Source of the DNA: Oerskovia flava
GTDB taxonomy: Bacteria; Actinomycetota; Actinomycetes; Actinomycetales; Cellulomonadaceae
Length of the DNA stretch: 64,000 bases
Reading direction: 5' to 3'
NCBI RefSeq assembly: GCF_026163685.1
Contig: NZ_JAOXSR010000003.1
Span: 186,001-250,000 of the forward strand
Part shown: positions 52,001 through 59,939 of the stretch, one piece after another
Position numbering within the stretch: position 1 is the first letter of the stretch
Layout: each line of letters begins with the position of its first letter
The notes under the pieces: generated by a model
What the model saw: the letters and a program-made list of their open reading frames with translations, nothing else
What the model was told of the DNA's origin: nothing
Databases searched by the model: none
Position numbers and translations under genes: made by a program

Positions 52001-53137
52001 GCGACGCCGGCACAGGGTGTCCCGCACGCCCAGCAGTCGTCCGTGCCCGAGGTGGCTCACGAGACGGCCGCTCCTCAGGAGCCCGCTCGTGAGGAGATCC
52101 CCGAGGAACTGACGTTCGAGGCGCTCCCGAAGTTCGAGGAGCTGATGGCGGACCTGCCGACCCGTAGGTCCCTGCGGGAGAGCGCGACCCGCAAGCGCGG
52201 GCTGTTCGGGCGTCGCGCCCGCCCGGTCGCGACCCGGACCGAGCCCGGCGCTCCTCCGGCCACGGTGACTCCTCGCCCGCCGGCCGGGCAGCCCTACGCA
52301 CCGCAGGCACCCGTGCAGCAGCCATCCGCCCCGCAAGCACCTGCCGCAGCGGCGCCCGCTGCGCAGGCACCCACGGCCGGCCCGGCACGGGCGAGTGCGT
52401 TCTCGACCGCGCCGAGGACCTTCGCGCCGCCGACCGAGGCGTACTCGCCGCAGTTCGCGCCGCCGGACACTCCCGCCGACGTGCCTGCCGCGCCCGTCGA
52501 GCGCAGTGCACAGACCCCTGCGCCCGCCTCGAACGGGCAGCCGTGGGAGCCGCGACGACCGGGCTCCGTCGGGCAGCAGCAGCCGAACCCTTACGACGCC
52601 TTCCTGGGTTCCGGGGGCTCGGGGAACGCAGACGCTGCGACCCGGGCTCCGGCTGCTGCACCTGCCGAGCCAGGCGCCCCGGCTCCGGACCTCGCCGGTG
52701 GCTCGGCTCCGCTGGCCCGTCGCCAGCCGCGCGACGGGCTGCAGCCGCTCGACCCTACCTACGTCTCCGACTCGGTCGAGGCGCGCTCGGACTGGATGGC
52801 GTCCGCCGTCCTGTACGAGGAGATGTCCACCCTGCTGAGCAGCACCGACGACCTCCAGGACTCGACGTTGGGCGACCAGAACCACTCGTACCGGCCCGAG
52901 ACGATTGCCACGGCCGGCGGCGGCCTGGCGCGGAGAGCTCGCAGCGGGCCGAGCGACGACTACGTCGACCGCTTCACGGCGCGCATCGATCGCGACCCGG
53001 AGCAGCTGCGGGCACGTCTCGCGGCGTACCAGTCCGCGACCGCCCGCGGTCGTGTCGAGGCCGGCGACGAGACGGGCTCGACGTGGGACACCCAGACCGT
53101 GGATCATGTCCCTGACTCAGCGCCGCAGTCGCGGTGA
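49073..53137 (+). CDS. cvnA: Conservon sensor kinase-like protein (CvnA type), with very long C-terminal tail
   Basis: 1354-residue membrane protein, first gene of a conservon. Helix 1 is LAALAVPVLVLFVAAAII. An extracytoplasmic nitrate-sensor-like helical domain (about residues 35-300) has VQDTAGRALAAERGASMLAA. Helix 2 (TIIFTLLAVVASVVIAGLIS, about 305-325) leads into a HAMP region and a coiled coil. The HATPase domain (about 500-625) shows AELLENATMFSEPHTPVEV, VRDHGLGMTAEEI and RLGLYVVGRLAERLGANV. A classical phospho-His box is not evident, as in CvnA proteins. The last ~700 residues are Pro/Ala/Glu/Gln-rich, apparently disordered, ending in conserved-looking WMASAVLYEEMSTLL and YVDRFTARIDRDPEQLRARL segments. 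ATG 49073 has GGAGAGAGG upstream. Confidence 0.88.
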   Translation: MLRRLSVRGKILAALAVPVLVLFVAAAIISAQAINDARVANQVSSLVEALAVQDTAGRALAAERGASMLAASNVDGADDLVVEARAATDQALAQRDRRFRDLDTSALDARVGEALDRTLADVDELDVLRTQIDNRSSLELASTQRYSEFITNALRVQELLAETSGNREVAQYLTTYTSVNLMMDQLALERPFYGLLMASAQRGQLTPTSSLRGATTVVRGYELNNDARLAVEALRLEDARLPLPPASYTTVRTNIGSQAPQAVPATNRDAWDETATEYLNEVTPVRDTIRQASVERVSEVASAEVTRTALTIIFTLLAVVASVVIAGLISRGIVNPLRRLTSAAADVRQELPKLVEQVAVPGQGPGISLAPITVESNDEVGQLAAAFNDVNTTTIQVAREQAALRGSIAEMFVNVARRDQVLLNRQLAFLDDLERSEEDPNTLSNLFRLDHLATRMRRNAESLLVLAGIDSGRRVRQPMPASDVIRTASSEIELYDRVRLNLAIDPLMLGHNALNAAHLIAELLENATMFSEPHTPVEVSTARDDRYVKVVVRDHGLGMTAEEIVDANRKVATHAASEIVGAQRLGLYVVGRLAERLGANVVFTAGSDGTGTEVTVNFPAALFVPDSNVPLPQPTDPLETATQSAVQQRGAAPAPAPAPVAGPPTATTPVVEPEAPVAVPVDLDALTDGTTQTGMPRRRSRGVDPAGSAPSASFAQGPQTGAIVLPPLATPSLPADLPVADDAWTPPEDVTPADPALPNRALPSRRRPAEADSAAAPTLPPAPESSEIPVLDVSTRSALFSSFRSLADLDAPAANPVELEAAPEVGASDIVVPDFVPDSDSWAPTFSIGSGGPLGQGADPATAHGEGSGDASVEPDQYPATQPLDDDTRTMEPVAPSPEGSQQESYEPQAYAPEAYVPTENAHAAPQAEQAGWQPAEQVGWQPEQAPGGYDDLVSGVPDTAAYDADASPREQAAPTATPAQGVPHAQQSSVPEVAHETAAPQEPAREEIPEELTFEALPKFEELMADLPTRRSLRESATRKRGLFGRRARPVATRTEPGAPPATVTPRPPAGQPYAPQAPVQQPSAPQAPAAAAPAAQAPTAGPARASAFSTAPRTFAPPTEAYSPQFAPPDTPADVPAAPVERSAQTPAPASNGQPWEPRRPGSVGQQQPNPYDAFLGSGGSGNADAATRAPAAAPAEPGAPAPDLAGGSAPLARRQPRDGLQPLDPTYVSDSVEARSDWMASAVLYEEMSTLLSSTDDLQDSTLGDQNHSYRPETIATAGGGLARRARSGPSDDYVDRFTARIDRDPEQLRARLAAYQSATARGRVEAGDETGSTWDTQTVDHVPDSAPQSR

Positions 53138-53178
53138 ACGAACAACTCGCCAACTGCGGCAACTGACTAGGAGGAAGT

Positions 53179-53628
53179 GTGAACGCGCTCAGCACCGAAG
53201 CAACCAATTTCGGGTGGCTGCTCGACAACTTCGTGCGCACGGTGCCGGGAAGTCGACACACCCTGGTGGTGTCGGCGGACGGCCTGCTCATGGCGATGTC
53301 CGACCAGCTCGATCGCACGAGCGGTGACCAGCTCGCCGCGATCGTCTCCGGGATGTCGAGCCTCACCCGAGGCGCCGCCCGGCACCTCAACGGCGGGAAC
53401 GTCCGTCAGTCCATCATCGAGATGGACAACGGCTTCCTGTTCCTCATGAACGTCTCGAACGGGTCGGTGCTGGGCGTGGTCGCCGAGGCGAACTGCGACA
53501 TCGGCCTGATCGGCTACGAGATGGCTCTGCTCGTCTCCCGGACCGAGGCGACACTGACGCCTCAGTTGATCTCGGAGATGCGCGGTAGCCTGCCTGTTGA
53601 CGGAGCAACACGAGCCCCGGTGGGATGA
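53179..53628 (+). CDS. cvnB: Roadblock/LC7-domain protein (CvnB)
   Basis: 149-residue roadblock/LC7 (MglB-like) protein that in conservons acts on the small GTPase CvnD and contacts CvnA. Typical blocks are FGWLLDNFVRTVPGSRHTLV, SADGLLMAMSDQLDRTSGDQ, VSGMSSLTRGAARHLNGG and FLFLMNVSNGSVLGVVAEAN, matching the alternating strand-helix pattern of the fold. GTG 53179 lies 4 nt behind a full AGGAGG. It is 41 bp after cvnA and 10 bp before cvnC, all in one operon. Confidence 0.93.
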   Translation: MNALSTEATNFGWLLDNFVRTVPGSRHTLVVSADGLLMAMSDQLDRTSGDQLAAIVSGMSSLTRGAARHLNGGNVRQSIIEMDNGFLFLMNVSNGSVLGVVAEANCDIGLIGYEMALLVSRTEATLTPQLISEMRGSLPVDGATRAPVG

Positions 53629-53638
53629 GGTCTGATCG

Positions 53639-54055
53639 ATGACGAACGCTCCTTTTGGCAGCCTGGGTGCACACAGCGCTGACTCGTACGAGGCGTCGAC
53701 GGTGCGCCCCTACGCGGTCACCGGCGGACGTGTGCGCTCGGCGACGTCCGACCTGCCGCTCGAGGCCCTCGTCGAGGTCATGCCGGGTGCCGTGAACAGC
53801 TTCGGGCTACCGCCCGAGAAGCGGGCCATCCTCCAGCATGCCGCGCACACGTACGTCTCGATCGCGGAGCTGTCGGCGCTGCTGCGCCTGCCGCTCGGTG
53901 TGACGCGGATCCTGGTCGCGGACCTCGCGGACGACAACTACCTGACCGTGCACACCTCGACCCCGCTGAACGTCCACACCGGACATGGCAGCAGCAACTC
54001 GGGTCTGTCCCTGAGCGTCTTGGAGAGTGTTCTCAATGGCATTTCCACCCTCTGA
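53639..54055 (+). CDS. cvnC: DUF742-domain protein (CvnC)
   Basis: 138-residue DUF742 protein with a winged-helix-like fold. VRPYAVTGGRVRSATSDLPL, AHTYVSIAELSALLRLPLGV and TRILVADLADDNYLTVHTST are the conserved parts. It is the third conservon component and is thought to bridge the GTPase and the sensor protein. Start ATG 53639 has GAGG 8 nt upstream. It overlaps cvnD by 20 bp, indicating translational coupling. Confidence 0.93.
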   Translation: MTNAPFGSLGAHSADSYEASTVRPYAVTGGRVRSATSDLPLEALVEVMPGAVNSFGLPPEKRAILQHAAHTYVSIAELSALLRLPLGVTRILVADLADDNYLTVHTSTPLNVHTGHGSSNSGLSLSVLESVLNGISTL

Positions 54056-54935
54056 CGGTGCGACCGGTCAGCCGCGGAACGCTGGCCAGGCGCCCGGGGT
54101 GATCCACTCGGTGCCCAACGGCCCTGGTGCGCCGATGGCGCGGCAGAGCAGCGTTCTCGGCGGCGGTGCACAGCAGCCGCCCCAGGCGCAGCAGCAGGCA
54201 CCCCAGCAAGCCCAGCAGCCGACACCCCAACAGGCGCCGGCACGGCCGCAGCAGTACCCCCAGGGCGTTCCTGCTCAGCAGGCGCAGCAGCCGACGCCGC
54301 AGCAGCCGGTGACGGCCGCGCCGGTCGCCGTGCAGCGGCCCGCGTCCGCGCAGCCGGCACCCGGCCAGCCCCGCACGGCGCCGACCGTCGTGAAGATCGT
54401 CGTCGCCGGTGGTTTCGCGGTCGGCAAGACGACCTTCATCGGCTCCATCTCGGACATCGAGCCGCTGAACACCGAGGCCGCCATGACGGAGCACTCGGTG
54501 GGCGTCGACGACGCCGGCGGAGTGTCCGACCGCAAGACCACCACGACGGTCGCGATGGACTTCGGCCGGATCGAGCTCCCGGGTTCGCTGTGGCTCTACC
54601 TGTTCGGCACCCCGGGGCAGGACCGCTTCCTGTTCATGTGGGACGACCTGGTGCGCGGTGCCATCGGTGCCGTCGTGCTCGTGGACACCGATCGCCTCGA
54701 GCAGTGCTTCCCGGCCATCGACTACTTCGAGTCGCGCAACATCCCGTTCGTGGTCGGGGTGAACTGCTTCGACGGCGTCGCCAAGCACAAGCTGGACGAC
54801 GTCCGCGAGGCTTTGCAGATTCCCGCGCACGTGCCCATGCTGTACACGGACGCACGGTCGCGCGCGGCGACGAAGCAGACGCTCATCTCGCTCGTGCAGC
54901 TCGCGATGCGTCAGCTGCGCTCCGGCGCCGCCTGA
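54036..54935 (+). CDS. cvnD: Conservon small GTPase (CvnD) with N-terminal Gln/Pro extension
   Basis: 299-residue GTP-binding protein. The G domain begins at about residue 110: VKIVVAGGFAVGKTTFIGSI (P-loop), switch II LFGTPGQDRFLFMWDDLVRG, then GAVVLVDTDRLEQCFPAIDY and VVGVNCFDGVAKHKLDD for base recognition. Most CvnD proteins are ~190-200 residues. Here ~105 extra N-terminal residues are Gln/Pro/Ala-rich (QQAPQQAQQPTPQQAPA), apparently disordered, like the tail of CvnA. ATG 54036 is used, with GGAG 10 nt upstream inside cvnC. A GTG at 54027 is less likely. Confidence 0.92.
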   Translation: MAFPPSDGATGQPRNAGQAPGVIHSVPNGPGAPMARQSSVLGGGAQQPPQAQQQAPQQAQQPTPQQAPARPQQYPQGVPAQQAQQPTPQQPVTAAPVAVQRPASAQPAPGQPRTAPTVVKIVVAGGFAVGKTTFIGSISDIEPLNTEAAMTEHSVGVDDAGGVSDRKTTTTVAMDFGRIELPGSLWLYLFGTPGQDRFLFMWDDLVRGAIGAVVLVDTDRLEQCFPAIDYFESRNIPFVVGVNCFDGVAKHKLDDVREALQIPAHVPMLYTDARSRAATKQTLISLVQLAMRQLRSGAA

Positions 54936-55011
54936 GGTCTCGTCGCACACACCGTCCGCCGCGTGCCAGAATGTGCGACGGAGCCGGCTGCGTCACGTCG
55001 CGGTCCGGCCG

Positions 55012-55096
55012 GGAGGGCTGACAGAGCGGCCTAATGTGACGGTCTTGAAAACCGTTGTGCGGCAACGCACCGGGGGTTCGAATCCCTCGCCCTCCG
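55012..55096 (+). tRNA. tRNA-Ser (anticodon TGA)
   Basis: Acceptor GGAGGGC (55012-55018) pairs with GCCCTCC (55089-55095), with discriminator G. The anticodon loop CTTGAAA gives TGA. The long variable arm of class II tRNAs is present before the GGTTCGAATCC T-loop. CCA is not encoded. A hairpin terminator lies at 55156-55180. Confidence 0.96.
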
Positions 55097-55155
55097 CCGT
55101 GAGATGAGGTCGAGGCATCGCCACGCGATGCCCGGTGTCATCGGTGATACTGACG

Positions 55156-55180
55156 AGAGCTCGGCCATCGGCCGGGCTCT
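55156..55180 (+). terminator. Hairpin terminator after tRNA-Ser(TGA)
   Basis: AGAGCTCGGCC (55156-55166) pairs with GGCCGGGCTCT (55170-55180) with one wobble and an ATC loop, followed by TTGTTC. Confidence 0.75.
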
Positions 55181-55307
55181 TGTTCGTGGTGCGGGGCTCG
55201 CTCACCGTCGTCGAGGTCCCCGGAGACGGGCCCGCGGGACTGAGCACCTGACGACGTCGGGCCCTCGGTCCGTGGTGGAACGGGCGGGGGACCGGGATCA
55301 TGGACCC

Positions 55308-56597
55308 GTGAGCACCCAGGGAAGCGAGAGGGGGCGCGGCCCTGACGAGTCCGCGCTGGAGCCGGTCGAGCTCATCCGACAGTCGGGCACGGTGCTGCGG
55401 ATCGGGAGGTTGGCGCTCTCGGCGGGTACGGGCTCCTACCGCGTGAAGTCCCACATGGCGCGGACTGGCAGGGCGTTGGGCCTCGATCGGATCGCCGCGC
55501 ACGTGACCCTCACGGAGATCACCGCGACGTCCTACCGGGGGCCGATCTTCCGTACCGAGGTCGCGGAGGTGCGCAATGTCGGGATCAACGCCGACCGGCT
55601 CGCCCGCCTCGAGCTGCTCGCGTCGAGCCTGCCGGCACGCGCGTCCTCTCGGGACGTGGACGCGGCGCTGGACGACATCGCTGCGCGCCCCCCGCTCTAC
55701 GGGGTCCTGCTGAACGCCTTGTGGGCCGCACTGGCCTGCGCGGCGTTCGCGTTCCTCAACAACGGTGGCGTCGTGGAGTGCGGTGCCGTGCTCGTCGCGG
55801 CGGGACTCGGCCAGATGGTGCGCCGGACCATGATGCACCGGGGCATCAACCAGTTCGGGGTGACGATGCTCGCCGCGGCCGTCGCGAGCATCGTGTACCT
55901 GCTGGTGGTGCTCGGCCTGGGCGAGCTCGCCGGCGTCGAGGGCGGTCACGAGGCGGGCTACGTCTCCGCGGTCCTGTTCCTCGTCCCGGGCTTCGCCCTG
56001 GTGACAGGAGCCCTGGACCTCGCGAAGCTCGACTTCTCGGCGGGCATCGCACGCCTGACCTACGCGCTGATGATCCTCGCGTCGGCGGCGCTGGCGGTGT
56101 GGGCGGTCTCCGCGGTCGCGGGGTTGCAACCGGACCCGCCGCCACCGCCCGTCCTCGACGAGACGCTCCTGCTGGCGCTGCGTGCGGTCGCGAGCCTCGT
56201 CGGGGTGCTGGGCTTCGCGCTCATGTTCAACAGCCCCTGGCGGATGGCGCTCGGTGCGGCGGGCGTCGGGATGCTGGCGAACGTCGGGCGCCTCGCCCTG
56301 CTCGACGTCGGTCTGGTCCCGCAGGCCGCCGCGGCGGCGGCCGCGCTCGCCGTGGGTCTGCTCACCGCGCTGGTCGCGCCCGCGCTGCGGGTGCCTCGTA
56401 TCACGGTGTCGGTGCCCGCCGTCGTCATCATGGTGCCGGGCGTCACCGCCTACCGGGCGGTGTACGAGTTCAACAGCGGCGAGACGGCACAGGCCCTGGG
56501 GTACGCGGTGGACGCCGGCCTGGTCATCGTCGCGCTGTCGATCGGCCTCGCCGTGGCCCGGATGCTCACCGACCGGACATGGACCTTTGAGCGCTGA
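55308..56597 (+). CDS. ThrE-family threonine/serine exporter
   Basis: 429-residue carrier combining both ThrE modules: an N-terminal DUF1212 cytosolic/membrane part (LIRQSGTVLRIGRLALSAGT, GTGSYRVKSHMARTGRALGL, HVTLTEITATSYRG) and a C-terminal DUF3815 membrane part with VPAVVIMVPGVTAYRAVYEF. About ten hydrophobic segments run from residue ~140 to the end. Corynebacterium ThrE exports threonine and serine, so the same role is inferred. The start is uncertain. GTG 55308 was chosen because the frame upstream overlaps the tRNA terminator region and is arginine-rich. It lies between two tRNA-Ser genes, probably by coincidence. Confidence 0.85.
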   Translation: MSTQGSERGRGPDESALEPVELIRQSGTVLRIGRLALSAGTGSYRVKSHMARTGRALGLDRIAAHVTLTEITATSYRGPIFRTEVAEVRNVGINADRLARLELLASSLPARASSRDVDAALDDIAARPPLYGVLLNALWAALACAAFAFLNNGGVVECGAVLVAAGLGQMVRRTMMHRGINQFGVTMLAAAVASIVYLLVVLGLGELAGVEGGHEAGYVSAVLFLVPGFALVTGALDLAKLDFSAGIARLTYALMILASAALAVWAVSAVAGLQPDPPPPPVLDETLLLALRAVASLVGVLGFALMFNSPWRMALGAAGVGMLANVGRLALLDVGLVPQAAAAAAALAVGLLTALVAPALRVPRITVSVPAVVIMVPGVTAYRAVYEFNSGETAQALGYAVDAGLVIVALSIGLAVARMLTDRTWTFER

Positions 56598-56683
56598 CGT
56601 CCGAGCGCTTTTGCTCCGCGCGCCGATGGACGGGTACCCTGTCGAAGCGCCGTAGGTTGGGACTCGTTCGAGCCGCTGCGCGA

Positions 56684-56772
56684 GGAGACGTCGCATAGTC
56701 AGGTCTAGTGCGCCACCCTGCTAAGGTGGTAACGGGGCAACCCGTTCGAGGGTTCAAATCCCTCCGTCTCCG
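56684..56772 (+). tRNA. tRNA-Ser (anticodon GCT)
   Basis: Acceptor GGAGACG (56684-56690) pairs with CGTCTCC (56765-56771), with discriminator G at 56772. The anticodon stem CCACC/GGTGG encloses CTGCTAA, giving GCT. A long variable arm is present and CCA is not encoded. Confidence 0.96.
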
Positions 56773-56780
56773 CTCAGGAA

Positions 56781-56811
56781 GGTCCCGGCCGCGCAGAGCC
56801 CGGGGCCTTTT
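56781..56811 (+). terminator. Rho-independent terminator after tRNA-Ser(GCT)
   Basis: GGTCCCGG (56781-56788) pairs with CCGGGGCC (56800-56807), followed directly by TTTTCTGTT. Confidence 0.8.
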
Positions 56812-56834
56812 CTGTTGCCCGACAACCTCTCCGT

Positions 56835-58202
56835 TCAGGCCGGTTGCTCGACCACCGAGCGCACCACGAACCGTGAAGACGCCGCGCCGGCGAGCACCAG
56901 GCCCGTCGCGGCGGCGACGCTCAGGAGGAACTGGACGACGACGCCGACGTTCTGGAACGTGCTGAACCCGAGCACCGGGACCATGAACATCAGCACGGCG
57001 GCGGTCGAGACCCCGACGCTCGTGGCGAGCGGGATGACGGTCTCGCGCATGCGTGCCGCGTGGAGCGTAGCGGCGTCCGTGCCGGCGAGGACGAGGGTGC
57101 GGTACTCGCCCCGCTGGTCGATCACCCGACCGGCCTGCATCACACCCGTCGAGACGGCTGCGAGCACGCCGGCGATCGCGAGCGTGAGGAACCCGCCGGT
57201 CTTCACGTCGGTGAGGAGCTCGATCTCGGCGGGGTCGCCGCCCGTTCCCGGGTCGAACAGCGCGAAGATGCTCGTGAGACCGGCGATGAAGGTCGCGAGC
57301 GCGACACCGCCGACGGACCGCCACGCGGTCTTGGGGCTGTCGACGATGCGCCGGCCGGCGAGCAGCGTGGGGACGCGACGAGCCCGGCGCGCGGCGATCT
57401 TGCCGATCAGCCAGATGACGAACGGTCCGACGACGTTGAGGGTCGCGAACCCGATGACGAGGATCATCACGAGCACGGTGATCGCGACCGCGCTGGAGCC
57501 GAACGACACGTTCGTGGCGACGATCATCGCCACGAAGGCGACGCCGATCGTCAGGAGCCTCAGCGCCTTCATCCCCGGGGGTGTGACGCGTGCGGCGACC
57601 CCGAGCGGGGTGATGGCCACCCGGCGCAGGGAGGCCATGGCGGAGACCAGCGCGACGAGCACGACACCCAGCGCCGCGAGGAGCAGGGTGGGGACGCCGA
57701 CCCACAGCTCCCCGAGGTCGAAGGTGCGCCCCTGGAAGCGCAGCCGGGCGACGAGCGGCAGGAGCGCGCCGTACCCCGCGATGCCGGCGAGCGCGCCCGT
57801 GAGCGCCTGAGCGCTGGCGTCGAGCACCGTGAGGGTCGCGACCTGGCGGGTCGTGGCGCCGGCCAGGCGCAGGGACGCGAGCCGGGCGTCGCGGCGTGCC
57901 ACGGCGAGCCGTGCGGCCGCGCCCCCGAGGGTGATGAGCGGGACGAGGAGTAGCAGCGCGGCGATGGCGGCGAACATCGGGTACTGGGTGGCGTTGTCCG
58001 TGTAGGTGCCGCTGAGGCCCTCGGTCATCCCGTCGACGCCGCCGGCGCGCGCGAGGAACGCCCCGAAGCCGCCGATCACCACCAGCAGGACGGCGGTGGT
58101 GACGGCGAACGCGACGACGGCCAGGACGCTGGTCAGCTTCTGCGGGTCGCGGGCGTCCGCGCTCCGGCGGCGCAGCAGCCACCACAGGTCGAGGGTTCTC
58201 AT
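56835..58202 (-). CDS. FtsX-like ABC transporter permease
   Basis: 455-residue membrane subunit with about nine hydrophobic segments and two FtsX-type regions. The N-terminal SVLAVVAFAVTTAVLLVVIG is followed by RRDARLASLRLAGATTRQVA, the characteristic cytosolic coupling segment (RxxxxALRLxGAT). The second half has QRGEYRTLVLAGTDAATLHA, the equivalent copy. Proteins of this kind with a MacB/LolD-like ATPase often export or sense antimicrobial peptides or act on the cell wall. Its ATG shares ATGA with the stop of the ATPase gene. Confidence 0.88.
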   Translation of the reverse strand: MRTLDLWWLLRRRSADARDPQKLTSVLAVVAFAVTTAVLLVVIGGFGAFLARAGGVDGMTEGLSGTYTDNATQYPMFAAIAALLLLVPLITLGGAAARLAVARRDARLASLRLAGATTRQVATLTVLDASAQALTGALAGIAGYGALLPLVARLRFQGRTFDLGELWVGVPTLLLAALGVVLVALVSAMASLRRVAITPLGVAARVTPPGMKALRLLTIGVAFVAMIVATNVSFGSSAVAITVLVMILVIGFATLNVVGPFVIWLIGKIAARRARRVPTLLAGRRIVDSPKTAWRSVGGVALATFIAGLTSIFALFDPGTGGDPAEIELLTDVKTGGFLTLAIAGVLAAVSTGVMQAGRVIDQRGEYRTLVLAGTDAATLHAARMRETVIPLATSVGVSTAAVLMFMVPVLGFSTFQNVGVVVQFLLSVAAATGLVLAGAASSRFVVRSVVEQPA

Positions 58203-58945
58203 CGGGCGACCTCCCGGTTGCTGGTGCCGGGTGCGTGGTACTCGCCCGCGACGAGGCCGTCGCGCATCGTGACGGTGCGCGAGCAGTGCCGGGCGACGCC
58301 GGCGTCGTGCGTGACGATCACGAGCGCGGCACCGGACGACCTCGCCGCGGTGGTGAGCACCGAGAGGACCTCGTTGCCGGTGGCCTGGTCGAGCGCCCCG
58401 GTGGGCTCGTCGGCGAACACGACGCCGGGAGAGCCGACCAGCGCCCGCGCGATCGCTACGCGCTGCGCCTGGCCGCCCGAGAGCTCGCCGGGTCGGCGGT
58501 CTTCCATCCCCGCGAGGCCGAGGTGCGCGAGCCAGCCGGCGGCGGCCCGGGTCGCCTCCTGGCGGGACGTGCCGCCCAGCATGAGCGGCAGCGCTGCGTT
58601 CTCGACGGCCGGCAGCTCGGGCAGGAGCTGGCCCGACTGGAACACGAAGCCGAAGTCCTGGCGGCGCAACGCCGTGCGACGGGTCTCGCCGAGGGTCGTG
58701 ATGTCGGTACCGCGCCACGCGACCGTGCCGGACGTGGGCGTGACGATGCCGGCGAGGCAGTGCAGGAGCGTCGTCTTGCCGGACCCGGACGGGCCCATGA
58801 TCGCGACCGACTCGCCGGGCGCCACCGTGAGGCTCACCCCGGCGAGCGCGTGGGTCGCGGTCGGACCCGTGCCGTAGACCTTCGTCAGGCCGGACGCGAC
58901 GAGCGCGGAGTGCTGCGGGGGTGGGGGAGCGGTGGTGGGCGTCAT
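58199..58945 (-). CDS. ABC transporter ATP-binding protein (MacB/LolD type)
   Basis: 248-residue ATPase for the FtsX-like permease encoded downstream. Walker A is IMGPSGSGKTTLLHCLAGI (about residues 49-67). The Q-loop is GFVFQSGQLLPELPAVEN, typical of LolD/MacB proteins. The signature is LSGGQAQRVAIARALVGSPG, Walker B VVFADEPTGALDQATGNE, and the switch His VIVTHDAGVARH. It is first in the two-gene operon and overlaps the permease gene by 4 bp. ATG 58945 lies after a Pro-rich leader-free region. Confidence 0.93.
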   Translation of the reverse strand: MTPTTAPPPPQHSALVASGLTKVYGTGPTATHALAGVSLTVAPGESVAIMGPSGSGKTTLLHCLAGIVTPTSGTVAWRGTDITTLGETRRTALRRQDFGFVFQSGQLLPELPAVENAALPLMLGGTSRQEATRAAAGWLAHLGLAGMEDRRPGELSGGQAQRVAIARALVGSPGVVFADEPTGALDQATGNEVLSVLTTAARSSGAALVIVTHDAGVARHCSRTVTMRDGLVAGEYHAPGTSNREVAR

Positions 58946-59148
58946 GTGTCCAGCCTGTCCCGGGAAGGCGGGGTGGCGCGTCGGGCCGTGGTCTGGACCT
59001 GCCCGACGTCGGCTCCGCCCCTGGGTGGAGCGCCGTGTGCACCCAGCGGCGTAGGTGGTGGGCGTCACGCCTATCGGTTTGGGTTGGCGGCGCGGACACG
59101 GTAGTCTTCTCGACGGCCGGTGAGTGATCGGCGGCCATCGCAGGACCA

Positions 59149-59221
59149 GCGCCCGTAGCTCAACGGATAGAGCATCTGACTACGGATCAGAAGGTTGGGG
59201 GTTCGAATCCCTCCGGGCGCA
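59149..59221 (+). tRNA. tRNA-Arg (anticodon ACG)
   Basis: Acceptor GCGCCCG (59149-59155) pairs with CGGGCGC (59214-59220), with discriminator A. D-arm TAGCTCAACGGATAGAGCA. The anticodon stem TCTGA/TCAGA encloses CTACGGA, giving ACG. T-loop GTTCGAATC. CCA is not encoded. Confidence 0.96.
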
Positions 59222-59226
59222 CAGCA

Positions 59227-59259
59227 GAAGCCCCCGAACCGCAACGGTTCGGGGGCTTC
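59227..59259 (+). terminator. Terminator hairpin after tRNA-Arg
   Basis: Perfect 15-bp stem (59227-59241 with 59245-59259) and a CAA loop, starting 6 nt after the tRNA. Confidence 0.88.
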
Positions 59260-59486
59260 GTCGTTCTCGGCCCGACGGATCCTGCAGCAATCCGTGGAGC
59301 AGCTCCCCCGGCCCGGGTCGCCGGGGGCGGCGGTCGGTTCGCAAACGACCACCGGACTCCACGAATGTCATCGCAAGAGAAGCGATCCACGGGTCAGGCG
59401 ACCGAACGTTCATCGCGACGGAGAAGTTCCACGCGATCACGGCCCCGACGGGGTCGGTGCGACCTGATGCCCAGGTCGACGTGACG
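59260..59486. other. Non-coding stretch between tRNA-Arg and the MarR gene
   Basis: The 227-bp interval holds no convincing gene, tRNA fragment or integrase remnant. Its middle (about 59340-59400) is less GC-rich than the surroundings. I see nothing else in it. Confidence 0.6.
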
Positions 59487-59924
59487 TCAGTCGTCGTCCT
59501 CCGCCAGTGATCGCAGGAGTGCGGGGAGCGCGATCGCCAGCGCTTCCTGCTCCCGTGCGCTGAGCCTGTCGAGCATTCGGCGGTGTCGGTCGAGCATGGC
59601 CTGCTCGACCGTGGCCGCGGCGGCCTGGCCTGCGGCGGTCAGGGCGACGATCTTGATCCGGCGGTTCTCCGGGGCCGGTGACCTGCTGACCCACCCCTTG
59701 GTGTGCAGACCGTCGACCAAGCGGCTGATGGTGCTCTTCTCGAGCCCGAGGAGCTGCCCGAGCTCGTGCTGGCTCAGCGGCCGCTCCTGGAGCCGGGTGA
59801 GGGCCAGCGCCTCGGACACCGAGGCGTCCACGCCGGCCGAGACCCCCGAGGAGTCGAGCAGCCCGCGGAACTGCACCAGCCGACGCAGTCCCTGGTCGAG
59901 CTGGTGCAACATCTCGGTGTGCAT
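59487..59924 (-). CDS. MarR-family transcriptional regulator
   Basis: 145-residue dimeric winged-helix regulator. The helix-turn-helix is LSQHELGQLLGLEKSTISRL, with VDGLHTKGWVSRSPAPENRR forming the wing, followed by IKIVALTAAGQAAAATVEQA and the C-terminal dimerisation helix. Start ATG 59924 is behind AAGGAGGC. It diverges from the membrane-protein gene at 60016. The 91-bp gap contains two GTTG-N7-CAAC sites, so it most likely represses both genes until it binds a small ligand. Confidence 0.9.
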   Translation of the reverse strand: MHTEMLHQLDQGLRRLVQFRGLLDSSGVSAGVDASVSEALALTRLQERPLSQHELGQLLGLEKSTISRLVDGLHTKGWVSRSPAPENRRIKIVALTAAGQAAAATVEQAMLDRHRRMLDRLSAREQEALAIALPALLRSLAEDDD

Positions 59925-59939
59925 ACGCCTCCTTCAATA

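Noticed and set aside
49049-53107. 1352-codon minus-strand open frame antisense to cvnA
   Set aside because: No domain pattern, and the plus-strand conservon order and ribosome sites are unambiguous. Its length results only from GC-rich codon bias.
55012-56772. Functional link between two tRNA-Ser genes and the Thr/Ser exporter between them
   Set aside because: Each tRNA has its own terminator and adjacency alone is weak evidence. Likely coincidence.
59149-59486. Integration site at tRNA-Arg
   Set aside because: tRNA-Arg genes often host integrases, but I see no duplicated tRNA 3' end, integrase or phage gene nearby.
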